A DNA stretch of 64,000 nt from Streptomyces sp. NBRC 110028 (GTDB taxonomy: Bacteria; Actinomycetota; Actinomycetes; Streptomycetales; Streptomycetaceae): assembly GCF_001417735.1 (NCBI RefSeq), contig NZ_BBUZ01000025.1, positions 651,614-715,613 of the forward strand, given 5' to 3'. The notes beneath the pieces were generated by a model. It was given only the letters and a program-made list of their open reading frames with translations, was not told where the DNA came from and searched no databases. The position numbers and the translations under genes were made by a program. Shown piece by piece: positions 7,296 to 16,179 of the stretch (position 1 is its first letter; each line of letters begins with the position of its first letter).

Positions 7296-10200
7296 TCAGC
7301 TCACGCGCCAGCCGCTGAACTCGACCGTGCCGCGCGCCCCGCTGCCGCCGTGGGCCGCGCTCATGAACAGCCCGGCGTCCTGCGCGGCCGCCGCGCCCGG
7401 CACGGTCACCGTCGCCACCTCGCGCCAGTTCGCGCCGTCGTCGGTCGACAGCTCGCCGGTGCAGGAGGTGGCGGAGGCGCGCGTCAGCCGCAGCAGCACC
7501 GGAGCCTTCACGCCGGTGATCCGCTGGTAGGTGTCGAGCGTGCCGTCGCCATGGGAGTCGTACGACAGGACGACCCCGTTGGCGGGCGTGACCGACAGGT
7601 TCAGGAATCCCGGGGAGCCCGCCGTCGCCAGCGTGTTGCGGACGATGATCCCGGCGCGGGCCCAGGGCCCGGTGACGGCCTGCGCGTCCACCTTGACCGT
7701 CACCGCCACCCCCGCCCGCAGCGCGCCCTCCCGGTACGCGGCGCCGAACTCGGCGGTCGCCTTCCACAGGTCCTGGCCCGCCCCGTCGATCGCGAACCGC
7801 TCGCCCAACTGCCCGAACACCGCGCCGTTGTTGGTGACCGTCTTCCAGCCGCCGGCCAGGGGGGCCGCCACCCACAGGGTGCCGGTGCGCACCGCCCGCA
7901 CCGGGTCCTCGCCGCGCGGCCCGTACCGTACGGCCAGCTCGTACGGATACGGCTTCAGCGGATCGGCCGGCGGGTCGTCGGGCGCGGTGGCCCGCCAGTG
8001 GACCGCGCCGCTGCCCGCCGCCGGCACCGACGGCAAGGAGGTGGGGCCCTGCGGCGCCGGGTCCAGGCCGCTCACGGTCAGGTCGAAGTCGACGCGGCCG
8101 GTGGCCCGCAGCCCGTTGACGTTGCGCAGGGTCGCGGTGATGACCCCGGAGCCGCCCGGCGGCAGCGTCCCCGGCTCCGTGCCGACGGTCAGCGTCCCCT
8201 GGTACGGGGCCTTGGCCAGCGCCTCGTACACCCGGCGCGCCGTGCGCCACGCGTCCGCGACCGGCCGGACCGGATAGCTCTTGCGCTCCCGCGTCCACGG
8301 CTCCTCGAGCGCGTACCAGTCGAAGGCGCGCGGCGCACGGCCTTGGGCGAGCGCGTCCTCCAGCTCGTCCAGGTAGGACTGCCACTGGGGCAGGTGGAAG
8401 TCGCCGATGAGGCCGTGCCAGTCGCGGTTGGCGTAGTTGGCGAGCTTGCCGGTGTCCGCGGCGCCCCGGTCCGCCCAGGTGGTGATGAGGGCACGCGCGG
8501 CGAACTCCAGCTGGACGGACTCCTCCTCGCCCGAGGCCATCCGCTTGGCGTCCTCCAGCCAGGGGCCGAGGAGCAGACGCCGGTGGGTGCCGGTGATGTC
8601 GTCGCTCAGCCGCATCAGCTTGAGCCACAGCCGGGACAGCGCCCGGAAGGTGTCCAGGTCCTTGCGGGCCCACGCGTCCGCCAGCTGCGGGGCGAGCTGC
8701 CAGGAGCGGTTGGCGAGCGCCTGCCGCGCGGTGTCGGCCAGGTCGTAGCGGTACGCGTCGCTGTCGCGCAGCCCGGCCCGCACCCCCAGCAGCGCCGCCA
8801 GGGCCGCGTCGAAGCGGGCGGTGTCGAAGGCGGGCACATGGGTGGCGTAGTACGTGCCCGAGCGCGCGGCGACCGAGGGCCGGGAGGCGAAGACGGAGTC
8901 ATGGGGGCGGCCGTCCTTGCTGCTGATCTCGTACGCGGTGTCGCGCAGCGCCGCGAACGCCTCCCGCGCCTTTCCGTCCGGAGCGCCGTAGCGGACATCG
9001 GCGTAGGTACGGAACCACTCGTCCCGGTCCACCGCCTGATCCCGCCACGCCAACTCGCTGAACAGCTCGAACGCCGCCGGATCGCGTTCGACCGCCTCCG
9101 GCATGTACGCCGTGCCGGCCAGCTTGCTGCCCGGCTTGTCCCGCCAGACGGTGAACCGCTGCGCCCAGATGTGGGCCTTGGCGCCGATCGTCGTGCGGCC
9201 GCCGAAGTTGGGGATCGTGCCGAACGCGTACGGCACCGAACCCCAGTCCTTCTCCCGGTCGGTGATCGTGTCCAGATCCGACAGGCCGTCCACGACCAGC
9301 ATGTGATCGTGGTTCACCGCGTCCAGCAGGTCGCGCCGGGGGTTGGCCTGCCAGCCCAGGATCACCCAGATGGCGCCGGGGCGGGCGGTCTGCAGCGCCT
9401 TCTCCACGGCGCGCGCGGCGTCCGGTACCGAAACGTCACCGGCATTGCCGCCTTCATGAAGCAGATCCATCTTGAACAGGTCGCACTCGCCGAACAGGTC
9501 CTGCTGGTGGCGGTAGAAGGCCGCGGCCACCTCGTGGAACGCGTCGGTGCGCGGGTCGAGCCAGTCGGGCCGCCGGAGCCCGTTCCAGTCGCCCTGCGGC
9601 ACGGTGCGCGCCCCCGGGTTGCGGTCGGCGAAGCCGTCGGGGACGGTGCCGAAGTAGCCGGGGAAGACGGGCCGCATGCCCAGCTCCCGCATCCGGTCGG
9701 CGATGCGCCGCCCCAGATCGGTCCGCTTCTCCATCAGTGCCGTGGACACCGGGCCGCCGTACGCGCTCATGTTCTGCATCAGGAACCACGGCTGGTGGGC
9801 GGGGGTCGGCAGCCAGGCGCGCACCTCCGCGTCCGTGTAGCCGTAGTCCTGGAGCAGCCGGTGGTAGACGGCCTCCTGGCCCGCGGTGACCAGCAGCTCG
9901 TTGCAGCCGTGGAGGGCCGCGATGTCGATCAGGTGTTCCCAGCGGTCCCAGTCGGCGAACGGGGCGGTGTAACCGTCGTGGGTGTCGTTGAACGCGAAGC
10001 GGTGCGGCAGCGCGGTCGACCGCTCGACGGTGCCGCCCGGCGCGGGCAGCCGCTTGGGCAGGTCCAGCTGATCGCCCGCCCAGGTGATCTGGGCGTGACA
10101 GGTGTACTTGAGGTACCAGTGGACGCCGGTGAGCAGCACCGCGGGGCTCGTCCCGGCCACGGTGATCCGCCCCGCCTTACCCGTGACCTCGAACCGTTCC

Positions 10201-10433
10201 TTCGTCCCCTTGGGGAGGGCCACCAGCCGGAACTGCCCGGCGTGCCGCGGCAGCAGGCGCCGCAGCGCGGCGTGCGCGGGCGCGGTGTCGAAGGCGGTCA
10301 CGGCGGTGTCCTGTGCGCTGTCCTGTGGTGGCCGCGGGGTGTCGGCCAGCGCGGGGGAGTGAGCCCCTAACGCGGCCCCGGCCCCGAGTGCTCCGGCGGT
10401 TCCGATCAGCGTGCGTCTGCTCAGGTCGCTCAT
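7296..10433 (-). CDS. Secreted alpha-N-acetylglucosaminidase, GH89 family
   Basis: 1045 residues. The N-terminus MSDLSRRTLIGTAGALGAG ending HSPALADTP is a Tat signal peptide with a twin-arginine motif, so the enzyme is exported folded. The order of domains is GH89-like: an N-terminal small domain with GVHWYLKY, a catalytic barrel with FNDTHDGYTAPFADWDRWEHLIDIAALHGCNELLV, a likely acid/base Glu in DLLHEGGNAGD, the NFGGRTTIGA motif, and a likely nucleophile in AYMPEAVERDPAAFELFSELAWR (the counterpart of human NAGLU PEG). About 300 C-terminal residues form beta-rich accessory domains ending in a laminin-G/regulatory-type module. It removes terminal alpha-GlcNAc from glycans. The ATG at 10433 is chosen because it starts the signal peptide; a 41-codon extension does not fit. 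Transcribed alone. Confidence 0.85.
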   Translation of the reverse strand: MSDLSRRTLIGTAGALGAGAALGAHSPALADTPRPPQDSAQDTAVTAFDTAPAHAALRRLLPRHAGQFRLVALPKGTKERFEVTGKAGRITVAGTSPAVLLTGVHWYLKYTCHAQITWAGDQLDLPKRLPAPGGTVERSTALPHRFAFNDTHDGYTAPFADWDRWEHLIDIAALHGCNELLVTAGQEAVYHRLLQDYGYTDAEVRAWLPTPAHQPWFLMQNMSAYGGPVSTALMEKRTDLGRRIADRMRELGMRPVFPGYFGTVPDGFADRNPGARTVPQGDWNGLRRPDWLDPRTDAFHEVAAAFYRHQQDLFGECDLFKMDLLHEGGNAGDVSVPDAARAVEKALQTARPGAIWVILGWQANPRRDLLDAVNHDHMLVVDGLSDLDTITDREKDWGSVPYAFGTIPNFGGRTTIGAKAHIWAQRFTVWRDKPGSKLAGTAYMPEAVERDPAAFELFSELAWRDQAVDRDEWFRTYADVRYGAPDGKAREAFAALRDTAYEISSKDGRPHDSVFASRPSVAARSGTYYATHVPAFDTARFDAALAALLGVRAGLRDSDAYRYDLADTARQALANRSWQLAPQLADAWARKDLDTFRALSRLWLKLMRLSDDITGTHRRLLLGPWLEDAKRMASGEEESVQLEFAARALITTWADRGAADTGKLANYANRDWHGLIGDFHLPQWQSYLDELEDALAQGRAPRAFDWYALEEPWTRERKSYPVRPVADAWRTARRVYEALAKAPYQGTLTVGTEPGTLPPGGSGVITATLRNVNGLRATGRVDFDLTVSGLDPAPQGPTSLPSVPAAGSGAVHWRATAPDDPPADPLKPYPYELAVRYGPRGEDPVRAVRTGTLWVAAPLAGGWKTVTNNGAVFGQLGERFAIDGAGQDLWKATAEFGAAYREGALRAGVAVTVKVDAQAVTGPWARAGIIVRNTLATAGSPGFLNLSVTPANGVVLSYDSHGDGTLDTYQRITGVKAPVLLRLTRASATSCTGELSTDDGANWREVATVTVPGAAAAQDAGLFMSAAHGGSGARGTVEFSGWRVS

Positions 10434-10533
10434 GCGCCCCCCAACGGACAACGGCCAACGGTGGTGGTGCGCGAGGCACTTAACCAGCGATGCGGGGCGG
10501 GAGCAATGGGGCGCGCGCCGGGGGAAGCGCCGG

Positions 10534-11214
10534 TCAGCCGCCGCTCGCCTCCGCACGCCCCCGGTCCAGGTACGCCAGCACGGCCAGCACCCGGCGGTTG
10601 TCGTCGTCGGACTGCGGCAGGCCGAGCTTCCCGAAGATGTTCGAGGTGTGCTTGGCGACGGCCCGCTCGGTCACCACCAGCTGCGCCGCGATCGCCGCGT
10701 TCGATCGGCCCTGCGCCATCAGCTCCATCACCTCGCGCTCCCGGGGCGTCAGATGCCCCATCGGCCGGTCCTGCGAGCGCCGGGTCAGCAGCTGCGAGAT
10801 CACCTGCGGGTCCATCGCCGTACCGCCCTCGGCGACCCGCCGCACCGCGTCGATGAACTGGTCCGCGTCGAAGACCCGGTCTTTCAGCAGATAGCCGATC
10901 CCACCGCTCCCGTCGGCCAGCAGCTCCCGCGCGTACAGCTGCTCCACGTGCTGCGACAGCACCAGCACGGGCAGCCCCGGCCGGTCCCGCCGCGCCGCCA
11001 GCGCGCACTGCAGGCCCTCGTCGGTGAACGACGGCGGCAGCCGCACGTCCACCACGGCCACGTCCGGCTTCAGCTCCGCCAGCGCCCGCGTCAGCTCCGG
11101 CCCGCTCTCGACGGCGGCGGCGATCTCGAAATCGTAGGCCTCCAGCATTCGCACCAACCCGTCCCTGAGCAGGAACAGATCCTCGGCAACGACTACGCGC
11201 ACGGCGGGCTCCAT
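10534..11214 (-). CDS. NarL/LuxR-type response regulator
   Basis: 226 residues. An N-terminal receiver domain with the acidic pair in VVVAEDLFLLRDG, the phosphoacceptor in KPDVAVVDVRLPP (about Asp53) and the lysine in GYLLKDRVFD is followed by a LuxR-type HTH (LTPREREVMELMAQGRSNAAIAAQLVVTERAVAKHTSNIFGKLGL). It pairs with the histidine kinase encoded 73 bp upstream on the same strand, and the pair is divergent from an MMPL exporter, so the exporter is its most likely target. The receiver shows the VRLPPSFTDEG variant common to the DesR-like kinase partners of Streptomyces. Confidence 0.9.
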   Translation of the reverse strand: MEPAVRVVVAEDLFLLRDGLVRMLEAYDFEIAAAVESGPELTRALAELKPDVAVVDVRLPPSFTDEGLQCALAARRDRPGLPVLVLSQHVEQLYARELLADGSGGIGYLLKDRVFDADQFIDAVRRVAEGGTAMDPQVISQLLTRRSQDRPMGHLTPREREVMELMAQGRSNAAIAAQLVVTERAVAKHTSNIFGKLGLPQSDDDNRRVLAVLAYLDRGRAEASGG

Positions 11215-11287
11215 GACGTCATCGGGCCCGGAACGGGACTCCGGGCCGAATGCGTCGAATGTACCGTCGCGACGCCCCCGCCGGGGG

Positions 11288-12565
11288 TCAGACCGCCGGT
11301 CGCGGGGCGGTCGGGGCGCAGGGGATCTCCATCGTCACCATGGTGGGCCCGCCGGGCGGGCTGCTGACGGCGAGGACGCCGTCGAAGGTGCCCAGCCGCC
11401 GTTCGACGCCGCTGAGGCCGCCGCCCGGCGCGATGCGGGCGCCGCCGCTGCCGTTGTCGGTGACCGCGATGCGCAGCATCCCGGCCTCGTGGTGGATGTC
11501 GAGCCACATGCGCTCGGCGCCGGAGTGCTTGGCCGCGTTGGTGAGGATCTCGCTGACGGCGAAGTACGCGGCCGCCTCGACCGGCTCCTCGAACCGGCCC
11601 GACAGCTCCACCTCGGTCTCCACCGGGATGGTCATCCGCAGGGCGAGGGCGCGCACCGCGTCGCCCAGGCCGCGTTCGGCGAGCACCGGCGGGTGGATGC
11701 CGCGGACCAGGTCGCGCAGTTCGGCCAGGGCCTCGGCGGAGTTGGTGCGGGCCGCGGCGAGGAGTTCCCTGGCCTTGGCCGGGTCCTTCTCGATCAGCGC
11801 CTCGACGGTGCCCAGGCTCATGCCCATGGCCACGAGCCGGGCCTGTGCGCCGTCGTGCAGATCGCGCTCGATGCGGCGCAGCTCGGCGGCCGAGGTGTCC
11901 ACGGCGTCGTGCCGGGTCTCGGTGAGCCGCTCGACGCGCTCGGCGAGGGCCATCTGCGGGGTGGGCGCGAGGAAGGCGCGGGCCAGCAGGAAGTGGGCGC
12001 GCAGCAGCACGGGCGAGGCGAACAGCCCGAGGAGGGCGAAGCCGACGCCGGTCAGGGCGGCGAGGTTCGCGGTCGTCTGCGACTCCACGGGGACGAACGC
12101 GTACCAGTACGTGCCGCCCGCGTCGACGATCGGCTCCCAGACCCCGGCGGCCAGCACCCAGCCCTCGACCCCGTACGGCAGGAAGACGCAGGCGAGCATC
12201 GCGGTGACGCAGCCCGCCGTCATGTCGACCAGCAGCCACAGCAGGTCCCGCCAGGTCGCCGGGTCCTTCAGCAGATGGGTGCACAGCTCCACCTGCCCGG
12301 TCAGACCGGAACGCCGGTCGGCGGGGAGCGCCCGGTAGGGCAGCCGGATCTGGACCCCGGACCACTGGGCGGCCAGCAGCCGCCGCTGGTTGGCGTGCTT
12401 GCGCACCAAGCCGATCATCGCGGGGGTGGTGAGGACACCCAGGCCCAGCGGCATGAGGACGACGGACAGCACCGTCAGCACGAACAGGATGATCGACCCC
12501 GCGAGCGTGACGAACGCCAGGGCGAGGCCCCGTAAAGCGGCCAACAGTCTGTCGCGGACCTTCAT
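11288..12565 (-). CDS. Sensor histidine kinase (HPK7 / HisKA_3 type)
   Basis: 425 residues. Membrane helices occupy the N-terminal 220 residues (LALAFVTLAGSIILFVLTVLSVVL; VDMTAGCVTAMLACVFL; ALTGVGFALLGLFASPVLL). The dimerisation helix carries the phosphoacceptor His in RRIERDLHDGAQARLVAMGMSLG, and the ATP-binding domain has AVSEILTNAAKHS, VTDNGSGGA and GGGLSGVERRLGTFDG. Start at the ATG at 12565, seven bases after a GGAGGG ribosome site; the reading upstream has no family resemblance. The likely function is sensing a membrane or extracellular signal and phosphorylating the response regulator 11214-10534. Divergent from the MMPL gene at 12819. Confidence 0.9.
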   Translation of the reverse strand: MKVRDRLLAALRGLALAFVTLAGSIILFVLTVLSVVLMPLGLGVLTTPAMIGLVRKHANQRRLLAAQWSGVQIRLPYRALPADRRSGLTGQVELCTHLLKDPATWRDLLWLLVDMTAGCVTAMLACVFLPYGVEGWVLAAGVWEPIVDAGGTYWYAFVPVESQTTANLAALTGVGFALLGLFASPVLLRAHFLLARAFLAPTPQMALAERVERLTETRHDAVDTSAAELRRIERDLHDGAQARLVAMGMSLGTVEALIEKDPAKARELLAAARTNSAEALAELRDLVRGIHPPVLAERGLGDAVRALALRMTIPVETEVELSGRFEEPVEAAAYFAVSEILTNAAKHSGAERMWLDIHHEAGMLRIAVTDNGSGGARIAPGGGLSGVERRLGTFDGVLAVSSPPGGPTMVTMEIPCAPTAPRPAV

Positions 12566-12818
12566 CGCACGCCCTCCAGGGTTCTTCAGCTGTGCGGCTT
12601 CCCGCTTCTTCGATGGCTCAAGTCTGCTGGACGCCGCATGATCGGTCACGGGGGCCGCGCCCCGTCCGGGGGTACACCTAACACCACCCCCGGGCCTCGC
12701 CCTACGCCTCGGGGATTCGGGTGTTGACCGGCTGGGGCGGGACCGCGCCTTTTTCTAGCGTCGAGGACATGACCGATCCGGTCCGTATCCAGTACGCATC
12801 CCCAGTGGGAGAGACGCC

Positions 12819-15014
12819 ATGAGCGCAACGAGGCGAGGCCTGGCCGTGCGGCTCGGCGGGTGGAGCACCCGTCACCGCAAGTCCGCGATCATCGGATGGC
12901 TGCTGTTCGTGGTCGTCGTCGCCGTCGTCGGCGGCATGTCCGGATCCCGGCAGATGACGAATTCCGAGAACGGCGCGGGCGACTCCGCACGCGCCCAGAA
13001 GATCCTCGAGGACTCCGGGCTCACCACACCGGCCGGCGAGATGGTGATGCTGCGCAGCACGGACCCGGACGGCTGGCGGTCCGCGGCCCGCGACCTCGCC
13101 GGCCGGCTGGAGAAGACCGGCGAGACCGCGCGCGTCCAGCCGCCGGTGCGCTCGGCCGGCGGCCGTGAGGGGCTGGTCACCTTCCAGATGAAGGGCGATC
13201 CGGACACCGCCGGGGAGCGGGTGAAGCCCGTCCTGGACGCGGTGGCGGCGACCGGGTCCGCGCACCGGGGGATCACCGTCCATGAGTTCGGCGACGCCAC
13301 CGCCCAGCACGAGCTGGACGGGATGCTGAAGGACGACTTCAAGAAGGCCGAGTTCACGGCCGTGCCGCTGGCGCTGGGCATCCTGCTGGTGGTCTTCGGG
13401 GCGCTGGTCGCGGCCCTGCTGCCGGTGCTGCTCGGGGTGACCGCCTGCATCGGCACCTTCGGGCTGCTGGCCCTGGTCAGCCACAAGCTGCCGCTGTACG
13501 ACTCCACCAACTCCGTGATGTTCCTGGTCGGGCTGGCCGTCGGTGTCGACTACTGCCTGTTCTACCTGCGGCGCGAGCGGGACGAGCGGGCCGCGGGCCG
13601 GGACCCGCAGACCGCGCTGCGCATCGCCGCGGAGACCAGCGGTCGGGCGGTGCTGGTCTCGGGGATCACGGTCATGCTGGCGATGTCGGGCATGTTCCTG
13701 TCCGGGCTGATGCTCTTCCAGGGCTTCGCGGTCGCCACCTTGCTGGTCGTCCTGATGGCGATGCTGGGGTCGGTGACGGTCCTGCCCGCCACGCTGTCCT
13801 GGCTCGGCGACCGGGTCGACAAGGGACGGGTGCCGCTGCTCAATCGCCGCCGGAAGCAGGGCGTCCAGGCGAGCGGCGGGATCTCCGGCACCCTCATGAA
13901 GCCGGTGCTGGCCCGGCCGAAGCTGTTCGCCGCCATCTCGGCCGCCCTGCTGCTGGTGCTGTGCGCCCCCGCGCTCGGGATGAAGACCGAACAGCTCGGC
14001 ATGGAGAAGCAGTTCGGCTCGGACGCCCCGCTGACGGTGGCGTACAAGGAGATCACCAGCGCGTTCCCGGGCGGCCCGGCCCCGGCCCGGGTCGTGCTGC
14101 GGGCCGACGACATCTCCTCGCCCCGCTTCGGCGCGGCCGTCGCCGACTTCAAGAAGCAGCTGGCCGACTCCGGCCGGTTCGGCAAGGCCGTCGACGTCGA
14201 TCTGCACCCCCGGCAGGGCGTGGCCCGTATCGAGGTGCCGCTCGCGGGCAACGGCGAGAACGCGGAGTCGCGGCGCGCGCTGGAGACCCTGCGCGAGGAC
14301 CTGGTGCCGGACGTCCTCGGCCCGGTCTCCGACAAGGCGTACGTGGGCGGTGAACTCGCCTCGAACATCGACTTCACCGACCAGCTGAAGACCGACATCG
14401 CGCCGGTCTTCCTCTTCATCGCCGCGGTCACCTTCCTGCTCATGCTGGTGTGCTTCCGCTCGCTGCCGATCGCGATCGTGTCGATCCTGCTCAACCTGCT
14501 GTCGGTGGGCGCCGCGTACGGCACCATGACCGCCGTCTTCCAGCACGGCTGGGGCGCGGAGCTGATGGGCATGGAACCGGCCGGGGCGATCGAGTCGTGG
14601 ATGCCGCTGTTCGTCCTCGTCATCCTCTTCGGGCTGTCGATGGACTACCACGTCTTCGTGGTCTCGCGGATCCGTGAGGCACACGAGCGGGGCCTGACGA
14701 CGCGGGACGCGATCCGCGAGGGCATCCGCACGACGGCGGGATCCGTCACCGGGGCGGCCACCATCATGGTCGCGGTGTTCGCGGTCCTGGCGCTGCTGCG
14801 GATGCAGGACATGCAGCAGATGGGCGTCGGGCTCGCGGTCGCGGTGCTGGTGGACGCCACCCTCGTACGGATGCTGCTGCTGCCCTCGCTGATGGCGCTG
14901 CTCGGCGAGCGCACCTGGTACCTGCCGCGCGCGCTGCGGTGGCTGCCGAACGTCAGCCACGGCGACACTCCGGCCGCCGAGGAGTCCCGCCCGCTGGTGG
15001 GCGCCGAACGCTGA
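12819..15014 (+). CDS. MMPL-family membrane exporter
   Basis: 731 residues. Two repeats, each with an N-terminal membrane helix, a periplasmic domain and a bundle of about five helices: AIIGWLLFVVVVAVVGGM at the start, MFLVGLAVGVDYCLFYLRRERDER in the first half and LVILFGLSMDYHVFVVSRIREAHERG in the second. The GxDYxLF and GLSMDYxVF segments carry the acidic/tyrosine pairs that conduct protons in RND/MMPL pumps. Such proteins move lipids, glycolipids or hydrophobic antibiotics using the proton gradient. ATG start at 12819 after GTGGGAGAGACGCC. It is transcribed away from the histidine kinase/response regulator pair; a TTGACC hexamer at 12724-12729 may belong to its promoter. The gene is followed by a strong stem-loop at 15029-15065. 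Confidence 0.9.
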   Translation: MSATRRGLAVRLGGWSTRHRKSAIIGWLLFVVVVAVVGGMSGSRQMTNSENGAGDSARAQKILEDSGLTTPAGEMVMLRSTDPDGWRSAARDLAGRLEKTGETARVQPPVRSAGGREGLVTFQMKGDPDTAGERVKPVLDAVAATGSAHRGITVHEFGDATAQHELDGMLKDDFKKAEFTAVPLALGILLVVFGALVAALLPVLLGVTACIGTFGLLALVSHKLPLYDSTNSVMFLVGLAVGVDYCLFYLRRERDERAAGRDPQTALRIAAETSGRAVLVSGITVMLAMSGMFLSGLMLFQGFAVATLLVVLMAMLGSVTVLPATLSWLGDRVDKGRVPLLNRRRKQGVQASGGISGTLMKPVLARPKLFAAISAALLLVLCAPALGMKTEQLGMEKQFGSDAPLTVAYKEITSAFPGGPAPARVVLRADDISSPRFGAAVADFKKQLADSGRFGKAVDVDLHPRQGVARIEVPLAGNGENAESRRALETLREDLVPDVLGPVSDKAYVGGELASNIDFTDQLKTDIAPVFLFIAAVTFLLMLVCFRSLPIAIVSILLNLLSVGAAYGTMTAVFQHGWGAELMGMEPAGAIESWMPLFVLVILFGLSMDYHVFVVSRIREAHERGLTTRDAIREGIRTTAGSVTGAATIMVAVFAVLALLRMQDMQQMGVGLAVAVLVDATLVRMLLLPSLMALLGERTWYLPRALRWLPNVSHGDTPAAEESRPLVGAER

Positions 15015-15028
15015 CCGCCGGTCGCGCG

Positions 15029-15065
15029 AGCGCCGTACGGGCCGAGCCATGGCCCGTACGGCGCT
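15029..15065. terminator. Bidirectional stem-loop between convergent genes
   Basis: AGCGCCGTACGGGCC (15029-15043) and GGCCCGTACGGCGCT (15051-15065) are perfectly complementary around a 7-base loop. It lies between the convergent ends of the MMPL gene and the winged-helix gene and can serve both. Confidence 0.75.
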
Positions 15066-15078
15066 CTTCGCCGCCGCG

Positions 15079-15720
15079 CTACGCGGTCGGGACGTACTTG
15101 TAGCCCACGCGCCGCACGGTCACGATCGAGGCCCGGTGCTCCGCGCCCAACTTGCGGCGCAGCCGGGCCACATGGACGTCCACGGTCCGGCCGTCGCCGA
15201 CGTGCCCGTAGCCCCACACCGTCGTCACCAGCTGATCGCGGGTGTGCACCCGGTGCGGATGGGCGACGAGGTGGGCCAGCAGCTCGAACTCCAGATAGGT
15301 GAGGTCGAGCGGACGCCCCGCGACCCGCGCGGTCCGCTGCTCGGGGTCGACGCTCACCGGCCCGTCGTCGACGGTGAGCGGGGCGGGGGCGGGGGGCGTG
15401 GTGGGCGCGGCGGTGGCCGCGGCGGCCCGGGGCTCCCGCAGGTCGGCCGGGACCAGCACCAGGTAGCCGATCATCGGCGGGTGCCCGGGCAGGGCGGGGA
15501 CGGTGTGCGGGGGAGCGGGCAGCCAGGTGGCGCCGGGGTGCAGCAAGTCGTCGACCGGGGGCACCTCGTCCCGGGCGACGGCTCGTAGCCGCTGGCGGGC
15601 GCTGAGCGGGGCCCGCCCTGGCACGGCGGTGGCCGGGGCGGTGGCCGCGGGGGCGGTGGCCGGGGAGGCGGAGAGGGTACGGACGTTCGTCACGTTCGTC
15701 ACGTTCGTCATGTTCGTCAT
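15079..15720 (-). CDS. OmpR-type winged-helix DNA-binding protein without a receiver domain
   Basis: 213 residues. The C-terminal 95 residues are an OmpR/PhoB winged helix (RPLDLTYLEFELLAHLVAHPHRVHTRDQLVTTVWGYGHVGDGRTVDVHVARLRRKLG ending RRVGYKYVPTA, described here by its ends). The N-terminal half is alanine/proline-rich with GHPPMIGYLVLVPAD in the middle and has no phosphoacceptor. Such stand-alone winged-helix proteins are frequent in Streptomyces and their regulons are mostly unknown. The start lies inside a run of 9-bp repeats encoding MTNMTNVTNVTNV; the ATGs at 15720 and 15711 are both possible. Transcribed toward the MMPL gene, with a 459-bp non-coding region upstream. Confidence 0.8.
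   Translation of the reverse strand: MTNMTNVTNVTNVRTLSASPATAPAATAPATAVPGRAPLSARQRLRAVARDEVPPVDDLLHPGATWLPAPPHTVPALPGHPPMIGYLVLVPADLREPRAAAATAAPTTPPAPAPLTVDDGPVSVDPEQRTARVAGRPLDLTYLEFELLAHLVAHPHRVHTRDQLVTTVWGYGHVGDGRTVDVHVARLRRKLGAEHRASIVTVRRVGYKYVPTA
15684..15720. repeat. 9-bp tandem repeat over the start codon of the winged-helix gene
   Basis: The unit CGTTCGTCA/TGTTCGTCA occurs about four times in a row and encodes the repeated Thr-Asn-Val/Met at the very start of the protein. Because the unit is a multiple of three, changes in copy number would alter the number of candidate ATG/GTG starts without shifting the frame. Confidence 0.75.
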
Positions 15721-16179
15721 GGGAACCGGCTCTTTCGCGCTTGAGGGGCGTCGGTGGACGTCATGCGCGCGGGCTGGGCCGGGGAACCGGACCGGGGAGA
15801 ACGATGCCCCGGAGCCGGGCGGCGGGCTGAGCGGCCGGGTGGGCGGCGTCAGCAGCCGAGCGAGCGGGCCCGCGCAACGGATGCGCGGCAACACTCGCGG
15901 TCGAAGTGGTGCGCCTGCCGGGACGGCCAGAACGGCTCGAGGTCGAGACGACCCGTCGCGGCGTTGATGAGGCTGACCATGCCCCCATTGAAGCAGAAGA
16001 AGGGGCCGGGGCACATCGAGACGGCGACCCTGTCCGCCCCTGCGGATTCATGGCGGAACGGTGGACAGCATCCTCAAACAGACATCTACCTATAAAGCAA
16101 GGCGAGGCGCACAATGGTGGTGCGGTGATATTGCCGCACTGCGCGGTCAGACTTGCATGGAACGAAGGAGGCGAGTCGT
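15721..16179. other. 459-bp intergenic region between winged-helix and SPW genes
   Basis: Contains a possible 43-codon ORF (15849-15980, minus strand), a relatively AT-rich segment with TATAAA at 16091-16096, and a short stem-loop (GTGCGG 16120-16125 with CCGCAC 16134-16139) in what would be the SPW leader. No RNA gene was recognised. Confidence 0.5.
15849..15980 (-). CDS. Possible 43-residue leader peptide upstream of the winged-helix gene
   Basis: The reading starts MVSLINAATGRLDLEPFWPS and ends with a run containing the cysteine pair RECCRASVAR and the terminal LGC. About 86 percent of its codons end in G or C, as expected for translated Streptomyces DNA, yet it is not antisense to any gene. 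A GGGGG stretch precedes the ATG with tight spacing. It ends about 130 bp before the winged-helix start. It could be a regulatory leader peptide or a chance ORF; I do not recognise a family. Confidence 0.35.
   Translation of the reverse strand: MVSLINAATGRLDLEPFWPSRQAHHFDRECCRASVARARSLGC

Noticed and set aside
12702..15050. Minus-strand open frame over the MMPL gene
   Set aside because: Shadow frame rich in His/Gln/Arg/Asp with no membrane helices; the plus strand encodes a clear MMPL exporter.
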